Source of the DNA: Ascoidea asiatica
Lineage: Eukaryota; Ascomycota; Saccharomycetes; Ascoideales; Ascoideaceae
DNA: 64,000 nucleotides
Direction: 5' to 3'
NCBI GenBank assembly: GCA_001600695.1
Contig: BCKQ01000016.1
Coordinates: forward strand, 62,001-126,000
Position 1 is the first letter of the stretch; each line of letters begins with the position of its first letter. Shown piece by piece: positions 43,882-53,466 of the stretch. A model generated the notes under the pieces. The model made no database searches and was not told where the DNA came from. It worked only from the letters and a program-made list of their open reading frames with translations. The position numbers and the translations under genes are program-made.

Positions 43882-44523
43882 TTAATCATCTCTTATAGTA
43901 TTTACAAATCTATCAGCTAAAAATATCTCAGTTCCATCCATTTCAATTTTAATGAACCCCTTTAAAGCTTCAGATATATCATTATCTTTCATTCCAACAT
44001 TTTTTAAACTTTCTTTTAAATCATCTACATTGATTTTTAATTCTTTAGAAATTTTATTGATACCAATTGACTCGTCTAATTCCTCATAATTTGAAATTTT
44101 ATTTGATATTGCACTTTTATTTCTTTGATGTTTTGAAATAGTTTCATTATTATTTGAAATTGAATTAAAAGAAGAAGTATTAAATACATGAAAAGCTTTC
44201 AATAATTCATCTCTTGAAGATAATTCACCTAATTGTTTTGACATTAAACTTAAAAAAGTAGCAAAAGTGATTTCTTTATCAGAATTATTATCATTATTAT
44301 CATTATTATCATTATTATTTTCAAGAGAAGAATATGATAACATTTTATCAATTTCATCTGTATCTATTTTTTTATTTAATTGTTTAAAAGTATGAATTAA
44401 ATCATTTTTTGTTATTAAACTATCATTATCATTATCAATTGAAGAAAAAGCATCTCTTAAATGAGTGATTTGATCTTGAGATAATTGAGAATAAAGTTCA
44501 GATATATCAGTTGTTGAAGACAT
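43882..44523 (-). CDS. MLC2: Myosin light chain, Mlc2/Rlc1-like EF-hand protein
   Basis: Two-lobed EF-hand protein of 213 residues that resembles the regulatory light chain of type II myosin. The N-terminal lobe has LSQDQITHLRDAFSSID, then DNDNDSLITKNDL (the one loop with good calcium-ligand spacing), then a degenerate second loop interrupted by an Asn-Asp repeat. The C-terminal lobe is degenerate, contains an inserted Asn/Ser segment (about residues 120-145), and ends FLADRFVNTIRDD, as in Mlc2. Mlc2 in S. cerevisiae is about 163 residues; the insertions explain the difference. A 305 bp AT-rich convergent spacer separates it from RPO26. Other calmodulin-like identities are possible. Confidence 0.75.
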   Translation of the reverse strand: MSSTTDISELYSQLSQDQITHLRDAFSSIDNDNDSLITKNDLIHTFKQLNKKIDTDEIDKMLSYSSLENNNDNNDNNDNNSDKEITFATFLSLMSKQLGELSSRDELLKAFHVFNTSSFNSISNNNETISKHQRNKSAISNKISNYEELDESIGINKISKELKINVDDLKESLKNVGMKDNDISEALKGFIKIEMDGTEIFLADRFVNTIRDD

Positions 44524-46047
44524 TATTATAATATACGAAGATTAATTCAAAGATCAATTCATAGGTAAATACTATTCAGATCAAGATCAACAAAATTCAT
44601 TAAATGATTGATTATCAAATCGTACTTAAATTTTTATTGTTTTTGATAAATTGAAGGTAAACTTCAAAATATGTAAACAAGAAAGATTTAGTTGATTAGT
44701 TAAGTATCTTTACAGTACCGTGATTGAATATTTATCCGCATAAAAAAGGTTTCTGCTACAAAAAGATTATCGACAAACTATTTAATTGTTCTTTTGGTAC
44801 TAGATTTCGATCAGATGCTTGTTTTTATTTTATGTGTTTATTCACCTTGCCTCATAATTCTTTTGATAAAAATTGAAATTCATTTTATTTTGATTTTATT
44901 TTATTTGATTGATTATTGAATATATAAAATATCGTCAAGATTGGTGTTTTCTTGCCACGACTAAGTGCTGGATATGCTCACATGACCTCATTCGGGAAAA
45001 TATATCTCCTTCCGTTAATATCCGAGTTAGATGCTGGAAAACATGCTTAATTCCAGGACATAAAAATAAAGCCTGCGCCACAATCCCCTGTATGTATCTG
45101 CTTTAACACGTTTGTTACTGTTCCTGGCATTTCCGGAAGTTATCTGCGACTTATGCCAGTTCGGAAGCAGCCGAGCGGTGCTGAGCGGTGTGGCTAGCCA
45201 ACCAACGACTGGAATTGTTGCCAGGGGCCGCGGGGACACAGATCCTGGACCAGGTTGCCCAGTGTCCCAATCAGGCCTATGACGTACCGGCTTCCAGCGG
45301 TGCTGCCCAATTCAGAGCTGCTCTGCTGCAATTCGGCCTGGTAAAGTTGCAATTCCACTGCCTGATTTTGCCCTGTTTAGTACCTGGAACAGTTACTGTT
45401 TTCTGCACTTACAGTACTTTACTACCGCTAAGCAACTAAAGTATATCCACTGTTTTACTCCAAGTTGCACACTGTACCCGAACAAAAATTAGCTTTTATA
45501 TACCATCCATCACCTTTCTTTACCAATTAAATTTGCAAAAAAAAAATTATTTTTATTAATCACTTCTGATTTATCATTCTGAGTAAAATCTAAATAATTT
45601 ATAAAACAAAAAAATCTCAAATTTCTCAAATCTATTGATTTATTTTCTTCAATATTCTTCTGAAAATAATTCCCATTTAAAATTCAACTATTTCAATTTT
45701 TCCTCAATTTTTAGATACATATGAAGATATACTCTTTAAAGAGATACAAAATCACAGTCAATGATTTATTTATTTTTATATTTTAAAATCTATTAGTTCT
45801 GGTTCTAGATCAACTCGATTAATTTTCTTACAGTTTTCTAAACTTTTTATAACTTTTATAAAGTTAAAATATATTTTTTATTCAATTAACTTATAATTAC
45901 AAGCTTATCAAAGGTATTTTTTATTCAATTAACTTATAATTACAAGCTTATCAAAGGTATTTTCTATTTAAATTTAAAAAAAGCAATCATTTATATCTTC
46001 ATTCACCATTCATTATCCTTTACTTTTTATTTCTCGATTTCAAAACA
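44524..46047. other. Spacer with GC-richer island upstream of a small Cys-rich gene
   Basis: The region is AT-rich up to about 44930, then markedly GC-richer to about 45480 (for example GGGGCCGCGG near 45224 and GAGCGGTG pairs near 45173-45190). TACAGTA copies occur at about 44712 and 45410. From 45480 it is AT-rich again, with a perfect 2 x 43 bp tandem duplication at 45873-45958. Frames of 65-83 codons over the island overlap on opposite strands and look non-coding. Confidence 0.5.
45873..45958 (+). repeat. Perfect 43-bp tandem duplication
   Basis: Two identical 43-bp units (45873-45915 and 45916-45958), each beginning ATTTTTTATTCAATTAAC and ending ATCAAAGGT, followed by the first bases of a third. 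Confidence 0.97.
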
Positions 46048-46185
46048 ATGAAAGATATTTTAAGAGACGTTAGTAATTTCTGGCAATGTTGTAATTGTGA
46101 TGCTGAAAATGCTATTCCTGAAGATACAAAATGTGAATATTGCCATCATATTCCCTGTGATTTATGTATATCTTATGTTACTTAA
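46048..46185 (+). CDS. Small Cys-rich, probably zinc-binding protein (45 aa)
   Basis: An ATG at 46048 opens a 45-codon frame ending TAA. The peptide has Trp12 followed by CCNC (Cys14, 15, 17), then CEYCHH (Cys29, 32, His33-34) and CDLC (Cys37, 40). This WxCCxC...CxxCxHxxCxxC layout resembles short zinc-ribbon-like domains that occur as small proteins in many ascomycetes. Seven Cys and two His in 45 residues are very unlikely in random AT-rich DNA. The frame uses the same AT-rich codons as its neighbours and has no CTG. It lies about 600 bp downstream of the GC-richer island. The protein is too short for routine gene calls. I cannot name a function. A spurious frame cannot be excluded. Confidence 0.65.
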   Translation: MKDILRDVSNFWQCCNCDAENAIPEDTKCEYCHHIPCDLCISYVT

Positions 46186-47229
46186 TCGATTCAATCAATC
46201 AAAATTCAATAACCGATATTCAATAATCAATATTGATTATTCAATATTCAATAATCAATAATTTATAATCAATATTCAATAATCAATAATCAATAATCAA
46301 TAATCAATAATCAATAATCAATAGCCTCATTTCACTAATAATACTCTTTCATAATCATACTCTTAATATACTTTCAATCATACTATTACTTATACTCGTT
46401 ATCATACTTTTACTATATTTTTACAAAAATCAAAATAAATAAGAATAAATATTCGAAAATAAAAAAAAAATGAAAAAAAAATGAAAACCCATGCTACTCT
46501 CATATTATATCTTTCTATCTGATCTACATCAGGGCCAGTTGCTCTTTTTTTCAAAGTAAATTTAAATACACAGCTTTTTTTCCTCTTTTTTCTTTTATTT
46601 TTTTTTTGGGGTTGTATTTTCCTTTGTTTTCTTTCAATTAGTCTATTTTTTTTATAATAGAATATTCTTAAATACCAAAGAAAAAAACAAAAATAAACTT
46701 ACTCAAATATACCTTTAACCTTTAAATTCACCTTTAGATTCACTTTTTAAGGGTTCAGATTTAAAGTTCAACGGTTAATTGATCTCCTCTGATCTCCTAT
46801 AAAATTCTTAATCTATGAATAATGAACAACTAATAATTTGTACCCACAGATATTTTAATAATATTCACAACCAATCTTTCTATATAAAGTAGACCATATT
46901 ATCTAAAAATGTCTTTATTATATAGTACAATTCTAAATGAAATTTAAACCATAACTCTTAATACATTTTTAATAACTTAATTGATGGACAAATCTACTCA
47001 TTTGACTCATAATGTAATTATATCTCTTTTGAATTATAATTTATTATTTATTGCTCTGAAAGATATTGATCTCAATTGACAAATAAAGAACAATTAAAGT
47101 GATATTTTTATCACTTACCTATATAAAATACATAAAACACATAAAACACATGAAAAAGAAAAAATAAAAGAAAAGAAAAAAGAAATTCATATACACACTA
47201 CAATTTACTTTTCTATAATTTATATGATA
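46186..47229. other. AT-rich convergent spacer before MTC5
   Basis: About 1 kb with no gene. It contains six CAATAAT units at 46277-46318 within a longer AATCAAT-type low-complexity stretch (46200-46325), and long A or T runs near 46460-46620. Confidence 0.6.
46277..46318 (+). repeat. CAATAAT heptamer array, six copies
   Basis: Six perfect tandem CAATAAT heptamers. Related degenerate copies extend to the left, to about 46200. Confidence 0.95.
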
Positions 47230-50200
47230 CTAGTAAGTCAAATTATTAATACAAACACAACCACATCCTTGTGGACAAAAAGTGTTAGCGTCTTTGAACC
47301 ATTCTTTCATACAATTATTATGCAAAATATGATTACATTTGAAACAAATAAAACAAAGCTTTTTCACAGGCAATTCACAATATCCACAATCATAATTATG
47401 TCTAGAAACAAAACTCCCATTTTCTAAAATAGTATTAAAGCTCTTTTTTGTAATCATTTTTTGAACTGAGCCACCCTGAACCTTATTGTAAGAACTATAT
47501 TGAACTTTACACTCTTCAAATTCATTCGATTCCAAAGTTTCTTTTGCTGTTATATTAGGATAGTTGTACTTTAATACTTCTATTCTTTTTATAGGAAGAC
47601 CCCAAAACAAAAGAAGATCAGCATATCTTTTTCGAAAAAGATCAGATAATTGATTCAATAAAGGATCTAATAAAGGTGAAGGTTCTTGATATCCATGCAC
47701 TGGATTATTATAGTAAGTTTCGAACTTTATTTCAGGAAAATCCTCAAATTGATAAACTTCTTCAATATAATATGGATTTTTTTTAAAATCATCCTCATTT
47801 TCAGATGTGATGCTTACTGCTTTACGATTCAGTAATACTGTATCTTCCATAGGCTCTTTTTCTGAAATAAGACTTTCTTCACTCAAGCTATCAAATCCAT
47901 ATTCTTTATTTTTCATCGGAGAAAGGTTTATTTCATGATCCATAATTCTTTTATGGGAATTTACTTTTTCTTGAATTCTTGAATCGGAAGTGAACTTTGT
48001 ATAAGGGGAATGACAAGGAAGCTCATCAGGTGAAAACTTTTTTAATAAAGGGTTAAAATATAATATACAACTAATCATAGCAAGCATTTGAATATTGTCT
48101 GTTCTGTAAAAGTAATCAAAAATATCAACAACTAGTTCATCACTTGAATCCGAATAATATTCCCAATCAAAATATTCACTTTGCAAAGATCTATTAGCTT
48201 GGGGATATTTCAGTAATGCTACTGCAATGATTTTCCAAGCATTACTAATTGTACTTGATCCATGAGCAGTAGAAACAATGGAATTAAACATAGCCATTTG
48301 CTCGGCTGAAAAGTTTCCAACTAGAAGATTATAGTTATTTCCAAGATCTCTCTTACTGGGGAATAAGTCTGTAAAATCTAATAATCCAACTATAGATCTA
48401 ATTTCTACTTCTACTTCTTCTGTTTTAAAATTAGCTGCTGCTCTAATACCTCCTCTCATAGGATAATAATGCATATCAGTGACTTCTTCTCTGACCGTAG
48501 AGAATCCAAATTCTTGGCTACTCTCCCCTGCGCCCGGCTCATACATATTTTCCCAAAGTTCATTAATATCAGAATCATCTAGCTCATCAGAATCATTATT
48601 TATTGAGTCATCTAACGATGTTATATCTTCTTCAATCTGCGACTTCTTTTTAGAGCTAACATAATCTAACTTATAACCTGAAGTATTTAATTTATTGCTT
48701 TTAGAAAATCCATTCACTTTGCTAATTGAAATATCAGTGGGAGAATTGAAGAAAGTGATTAATTGACCACCAACTGACCAACAAGCTCCTGAATTAATAA
48801 TAGGATAGGGCAAATTTTTAGCTGTTTGCAAATTGAAGTTTGGATCCAATCCAGGATTCATATCTTCGTAATCACTAGCAGAATCATATAGCAAATATCT
48901 TTTACTTTCGTATCCAAATTCTCTGCTGTCATAACTTCCAACATCATCATCTACGTTGTCATCAAGCTCACCAAGTCTATTTTCATCAAGCCCTTTTGAG
49001 GAAGTCGACTCCTCCAAATCTTCAAACGGTATATTCAACCCTAAGAGATACCCAAGGCATGGTTCTAAGCAAAATTTTAGGGCATTCGTAAATTTAAAGG
49101 CAATTTCATGAAGTTTCTCCCTTACTTCCTTTAAATTCGATATTTCCTTATTGTCTTCAATATAGAATTTTGGGCAACCTTTACGTGGATATGATTTTGG
49201 GAATATAATAGTAGTTCTCAAAAATTGAAATTTTTCGTCTTCATCTTTGTAAGTAGTTAAGTTTGAGCTACTTTTTTTTTTGATTCCATCAATAAATAAC
49301 TTATTAGGAGCAAATTTTTTAAGAGAAATATCCTCTTTATCACTATCTTTGGCGGCATTATTGGAAGATAAAGAAGATTGCTTTATGTGCTCATTTAATG
49401 TATTTTCCAAAATCACTGGCTCTCTTTTGACCACTGGTGAGTTTAAAGAAAATATTAGAATCCCACCTAAAATATCAATTTCTTCAAAACGTATTTTGCT
49501 CTTCAAAACAGATGCAACATGACTAACTTCTTCTGCCAAATTATTGTTATTTTGTTCAGAACTAGTTAAAATTCTTTTATTAGGGCTATTATCCTCAAAT
49601 CCTTCATATCCCATTCTTATACCGGAAATCCATTTTAAATGTACATCATTTTGTGTAGCTTTATTCACAGCGGAATAACCCGAAAGATTATAGTTACTCT
49701 GTGGTTCATTCACAAACGTCACATAATCAAATTTTCCTACTTTGCCTGAATTTCTGGATGAACTTCCATTTCCTTGTAAAATATCATTATCATATTGTGA
49801 ATTTCTCAGATAAGAGAGATTGAAATATGTCTCATTATTAAGAGGTGTAAGGGAAAGTTTTTGATCTCTAGAATAAGTTACAAGCTGATATTGAGATGTA
49901 TTTGAGTCGTTATTTAAGTACCTTGATCTCCACAAAAAGTCGCATACCGGCTGAGTATGACTTTGAAATTTGCGAGCTGGATTCAACTTAATGGGGGTTG
50001 CATTATCTGGAGGCCTTTTAACTAAATAAATTGAATTGTCTCCACATCTTAAAGGCATTATTCCACAACCATGTCCAAACGGTAAATGTCTAGCTCTTGC
50101 AACAGGAAAATCTGTTTTTATAATGGATTTTGGAGATTGAGCATTGTTATAATCCCAATATTTAACCGTACAGTCATTTGAACAAGAGATGATTTCGGTC

Positions 50201-50847
50201 TCATTTTTCTTGCTGAAATCCAAGCCATTTATTTTTGCATTATGGGCTTCGATCCTAACTACAGGTTCTGCTTTATTTCTTAGATCCCAAATATAAAAGT
50301 GAGAATCATGACTACTTGCAAAGATGTTTTCATTTATATAATTCCATTTCACCTGTGTTGCAGCTGATCTCCAATCCGAACAGATTAAAGTAGGCTTCAA
50401 AAACTGCGTCCTCAAATCCCAAATCGATACAAAACTATCAACCGAGCAAGTAGCCAATAAATTTGGATTTGTTGTATGAAAATTGATATCTGTTATTGCT
50501 CTGGAATGACCATGTAAAATATATTTATGAGCATCATTAGAACTTGAAGGTTTATTTAAATCCCATATTATTGCCTTTTGGTTTGATGTTGAGATAACCC
50601 AAGAGGAAGTTTGAGGGTGAGGTGACCATTGAATATCGGCAACTTCCCAAGGTGTTAGATGAGGAATCATTCTTGGAGAATGAAATGGATCATCTAAATC
50701 AATTATATAAAGGCCTTTTCTTCCTGCCAAGGCAACATCTCTTCCCCAAGGAGAAATTGCCATTGTTGTCACTGAACTAACAGCACTGATAGTGATTGAC
50801 TTATCAAAAGTAATTGAAGTCCATGGTGAGTTTTTTTCCCTTAGCAT
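47230..50847 (-). CDS. MTC5: Mtc5/Sea3 (WDR59-like) subunit of the SEACAT/GATOR2 complex
   Basis: This is a vacuole-associated regulator of TORC1 in the SEA complex. The first ATG at 50847 gives 1205 residues; the frame upstream lacks ATG. Order of domains: an N-terminal WD40 propeller (HGHSRAITDINFH, SVDSFVSIWDLR, SSHDSHFYIWDLRNKAEPV, CSNDCTVKYWD) to about residue 330; an RWD domain around FLRTTIIFPKSYPRKGCPKF at about residue 560; an acidic linker; a helical region; and a C-terminal RING-like zinc domain (CGYCELPVKKLCFIC, CNHILHNNCM, CPQGCGCVC). The WD40-RWD-RING order is that of WDR59/Mtc5. Two CTG codons were seen in about 1200. Confidence 0.93.
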   Translation of the reverse strand: MLREKNSPWTSITFDKSITISAVSSVTTMAISPWGRDVALAGRKGLYIIDLDDPFHSPRMIPHLTPWEVADIQWSPHPQTSSWVISTSNQKAIIWDLNKPSSSNDAHKYILHGHSRAITDINFHTTNPNLLATCSVDSFVSIWDLRTQFLKPTLICSDWRSAATQVKWNYINENIFASSHDSHFYIWDLRNKAEPVVRIEAHNAKINGLDFSKKNETEIISCSNDCTVKYWDYNNAQSPKSIIKTDFPVARARHLPFGHGCGIMPLRCGDNSIYLVKRPPDNATPIKLNPARKFQSHTQPVCDFLWRSRYLNNDSNTSQYQLVTYSRDQKLSLTPLNNETYFNLSYLRNSQYDNDILQGNGSSSRNSGKVGKFDYVTFVNEPQSNYNLSGYSAVNKATQNDVHLKWISGIRMGYEGFEDNSPNKRILTSSEQNNNNLAEEVSHVASVLKSKIRFEEIDILGGILIFSLNSPVVKREPVILENTLNEHIKQSSLSSNNAAKDSDKEDISLKKFAPNKLFIDGIKKKSSSNLTTYKDEDEKFQFLRTTIIFPKSYPRKGCPKFYIEDNKEISNLKEVREKLHEIAFKFTNALKFCLEPCLGYLLGLNIPFEDLEESTSSKGLDENRLGELDDNVDDDVGSYDSREFGYESKRYLLYDSASDYEDMNPGLDPNFNLQTAKNLPYPIINSGACWSVGGQLITFFNSPTDISISKVNGFSKSNKLNTSGYKLDYVSSKKKSQIEEDITSLDDSINNDSDELDDSDINELWENMYEPGAGESSQEFGFSTVREEVTDMHYYPMRGGIRAAANFKTEEVEVEIRSIVGLLDFTDLFPSKRDLGNNYNLLVGNFSAEQMAMFNSIVSTAHGSSTISNAWKIIAVALLKYPQANRSLQSEYFDWEYYSDSSDELVVDIFDYFYRTDNIQMLAMISCILYFNPLLKKFSPDELPCHSPYTKFTSDSRIQEKVNSHKRIMDHEINLSPMKNKEYGFDSLSEESLISEKEPMEDTVLLNRKAVSITSENEDDFKKNPYYIEEVYQFEDFPEIKFETYYNNPVHGYQEPSPLLDPLLNQLSDLFRKRYADLLLFWGLPIKRIEVLKYNYPNITAKETLESNEFEECKVQYSSYNKVQGGSVQKMITKKSFNTILENGSFVSRHNYDCGYCELPVKKLCFICFKCNHILHNNCMKEWFKDANTFCPQGCGCVCINNLTY

Positions 50848-51419
50848 GTTCCTTAGTTGAATGATTAGAGAAAAAAAAAACCCCTTCAATTATCTTTGCT
50901 TTAGCATTTAACCAAAATGTTATTTAAATACTTTTACTTCTTTTTTTTAATCAGCTCTGCTTTCAAGAAATCGTAGAAGATGATTGTAATTTAATATTCG
51001 CTGATTTATTGGCTTAATATTGAAATGCCATAGGCTCAACATTGTAAAGTTGTTTGGGGTACTTTTGAGCTCAAACAGAAACAAAACCCTAACATAAGCT
51101 TGCTTATGTCAGCAGAGCATATTTAATACTGTGACGTAACGTAACGTTGTGTTAGCGGGTGCTGGCTGAATATATTTTTCATGGATAAAATATGCCATTT
51201 TAGAAAACATAAACAGAAAAAAGTTGTTTCCTATTGCAATTTCTATGATGAAAAAAGATTCAAAAAAATCAGGAAAAGATATAAAGAAAGTACTAGCTAA
51301 TAAAAAGAAAGAATAATTTCACTTATTGGTAATGGAACCTACAATTTAAGGGAATAGTACAATAGAAAAGGAATTATAGAAGCTCTCTTTTAATGATAAT
51401 CCAATTATTTATTTGATTT
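50848..51419. promoter_or_regulatory. MTC5 upstream region
   Basis: It includes TGACGTAA at 51132-51139, a CRE/ATF-like site that continues into CGTAACGTT, about 285 bp upstream of the MTC5 ATG. A 45-codon plus-strand frame begins at the ATG at 51181 and is Lys/Arg-rich. I do not recognise it. It may belong to the decayed locus that follows. Confidence 0.35.
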
Positions 51420-52456
51420 TTTAGATGAAACTGATGAATTTCCAAACCATCATAAATTGACTAAAGATTCTCTCAATGAGAATATGAAAGAATCAATCAA
51501 TAATTAAAATCTCAAAAAATGGGGAAAATATAAGCAAGTTAGGAATTGATAGTATCACTCAGCTGGATATTTCAGTCCAGATGAATTTTTGTACAAAAAC
51601 TGCCAATATTATAGATTGAATGATTTATCCAACGGTCTATCTGCTTTAAATAATTTTCTGAATAAAAATTTAATTACTTTAATCAATGATGATTTATACA
51701 ATGACTTTATTAAGTTAATAATTCTAATTAACAAAAATAAACATTTTTGATACTTTATTTAATAATTTAAAGATCTCATTAATTGATTATATTAAATCCA
51801 CTAATAAGAATTAAACGACTGTTCAAATTCACTCAATTATATTAATCAAAACTTGATTTCAAAAAAAAAAATAAGCAACATGATAAAATTCATTTCGGAT
51901 TTGAGTTACTTAATGATTAAGTTGATATTTTGAGGGAAAGTTAAATGAAGGTCCTGCTTTTAAAATCCAATAGTTACAATATTTATACTCTTGTTATTTC
52001 TTTATTCAACAATCGATGAATAACTTTTCATTTGTGAACAATATTCATTTGAATGATATCACCTATGAAAGTAAAAATGTTTTTGATAGCACAGATAATT
52101 TACTTTCGTTACCTTCATTGGACTCATATGATATTCACCCTAATATGATAGACCTAAGTAAAATAAGGTCTAACTTCAAATGATTTATTAAAAATTACCT
52201 TGTTATCAACAATATTATCAGACAAAACAAAAAAAATCTTTAAAAGCCTTTTCCTTTTGTAAAAAAGTTATCTAAAAAAATCAATGTTCTTAGATTTGAA
52301 TATAAAGCATTTTCGAATGAATATTCAACTCAATGTATATCAGATTCTATAGAAAAAAGTTTGAAATCAGAAAATGGTATATTAAAGTTAATCGAAGTTT
52401 ATGAAGTTCCCGGAGAAATATGGGAGCTTCTTAAAAAAGTTGAAGAGCACTGAATG
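51420..52456 (+). pseudogene. Decayed COG2-like gene
   Basis: The plus strand shows short coding-like blocks in shifting frames, broken by many stops. The clearest block (51560-51750) reads YFSPDEFLYKNCQYYRL, then GLSALNNFLNKNLITLINDD and YNDFIKL. This resembles the N-terminal DxFL...L..EL...LINxDYxxF region of Cog2, a subunit of the conserved oligomeric Golgi tether. A second block (about 52270-52453, VLRFEYKAFSNEYSTQC and following) could be the downstream part. COG2 is essential in S. cerevisiae, so a functional copy should exist elsewhere. The match is by eye, so both the identity and the extent are uncertain. That the interval is degenerate coding DNA is more secure. Confidence 0.5.
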
Positions 52457-53466
52457 AAGAATTTTTTTCAATGGAATTATCATCCTGGAATTAGGCTTAC
52501 CACGTATTTAAGTTTTACCTGAATTTTAGGAAAAACTCATGATAGGATAAGATTAAGTGATTAGCAAATTATGACTGGTTATAAAAGGAAATCTTCAACA
52601 AATTCTTAGTTATACACATTAAAGTGTAAAAATAAAGAAAATGTAAAAGATTAAAAACAACTTTTTTTCGAATAAATATTCAAATGCACCGGCAGTTTAG
52701 TTTTCAATATCAAGGCCAAAAAATTCAATTTTGCTAGTTTGCAATATTCAATATGAATTTTTCTAATTTAGCTATTGTTCATATAGAGGCAAGGTGTTTT
52801 TTTCTGGAACTAATAATGTAAAACTATACTTAAGATAAACTAGTTGAAAGTTATTCGAAACACTTGAGGAGATCAAAATAAGTAAAAAAAGTATCAAGAG
52901 TAAAAGCAAAAATGGTTTGTAAGGGATATAGTTTTATGATAAATCTTATCAAGTAAGAAGCTTAAAAGTTGGCTAAATCAAGTAAATTCTGAGTAAAAAC
53001 AAATTCTAGGAATTTGAAAAAGGTGTTTCAAATTCAAATTAAATTGCTAATAATAATATAAATAAATTTTTAGTAAAAATTCATATTAGTCTTTTGTTAA
53101 CGAAGTCGAAGAATTTCAAAATCACATTCTTTAAAGGTGTTATTGATGATTTCAACCTTTCGAAATGGAATTGTTTGGGGCTAAAATGAAATGATTGCAG
53201 GAACCCGAAAAATTGATTTGAAAACACACTAAAATCTCGGGTCAATTAGCCCTCTTAAAAACGGGCTAAATATCTCATATCACATGTTAATGTTTTTAGC
53301 TCTCTATGCTTTATTCAACCACGTCCTATGTCCTAGATCCCAGTGGCTTACCCCCGAATGAAGAAAAAACAAGAAAAGAGAAGAAGAAAAGGAAGGTTTT
53401 GTTGCTTCTTGTTGTTGCTTCTTCTTGTTCGTCTATGTAGCATCTTCTTTTAATACAACACTTGCA
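52457..53466. other. AT-rich spacer between the COG2-like remnant and the helical protein gene
   Basis: The first part may still be remnant sequence. From about 52650 on I see only AT-rich DNA. A slightly GC-richer stretch at 53250-53360 and a GTTGCTTCTT pyrimidine run sit just upstream of the next ATG. Confidence 0.4.

Noticed and set aside
45027-45439. Frames of 65-83 codons around the 45 kb island
   Set aside because: They lie on opposite strands over the same GC-richer DNA, with no domain and CTG-rich codon use.
46200-46325. CRISPR-like spacing of short repeats
   Set aside because: Simple tandem heptamers without unique spacers. CRISPR arrays are not expected in a yeast nucleus.
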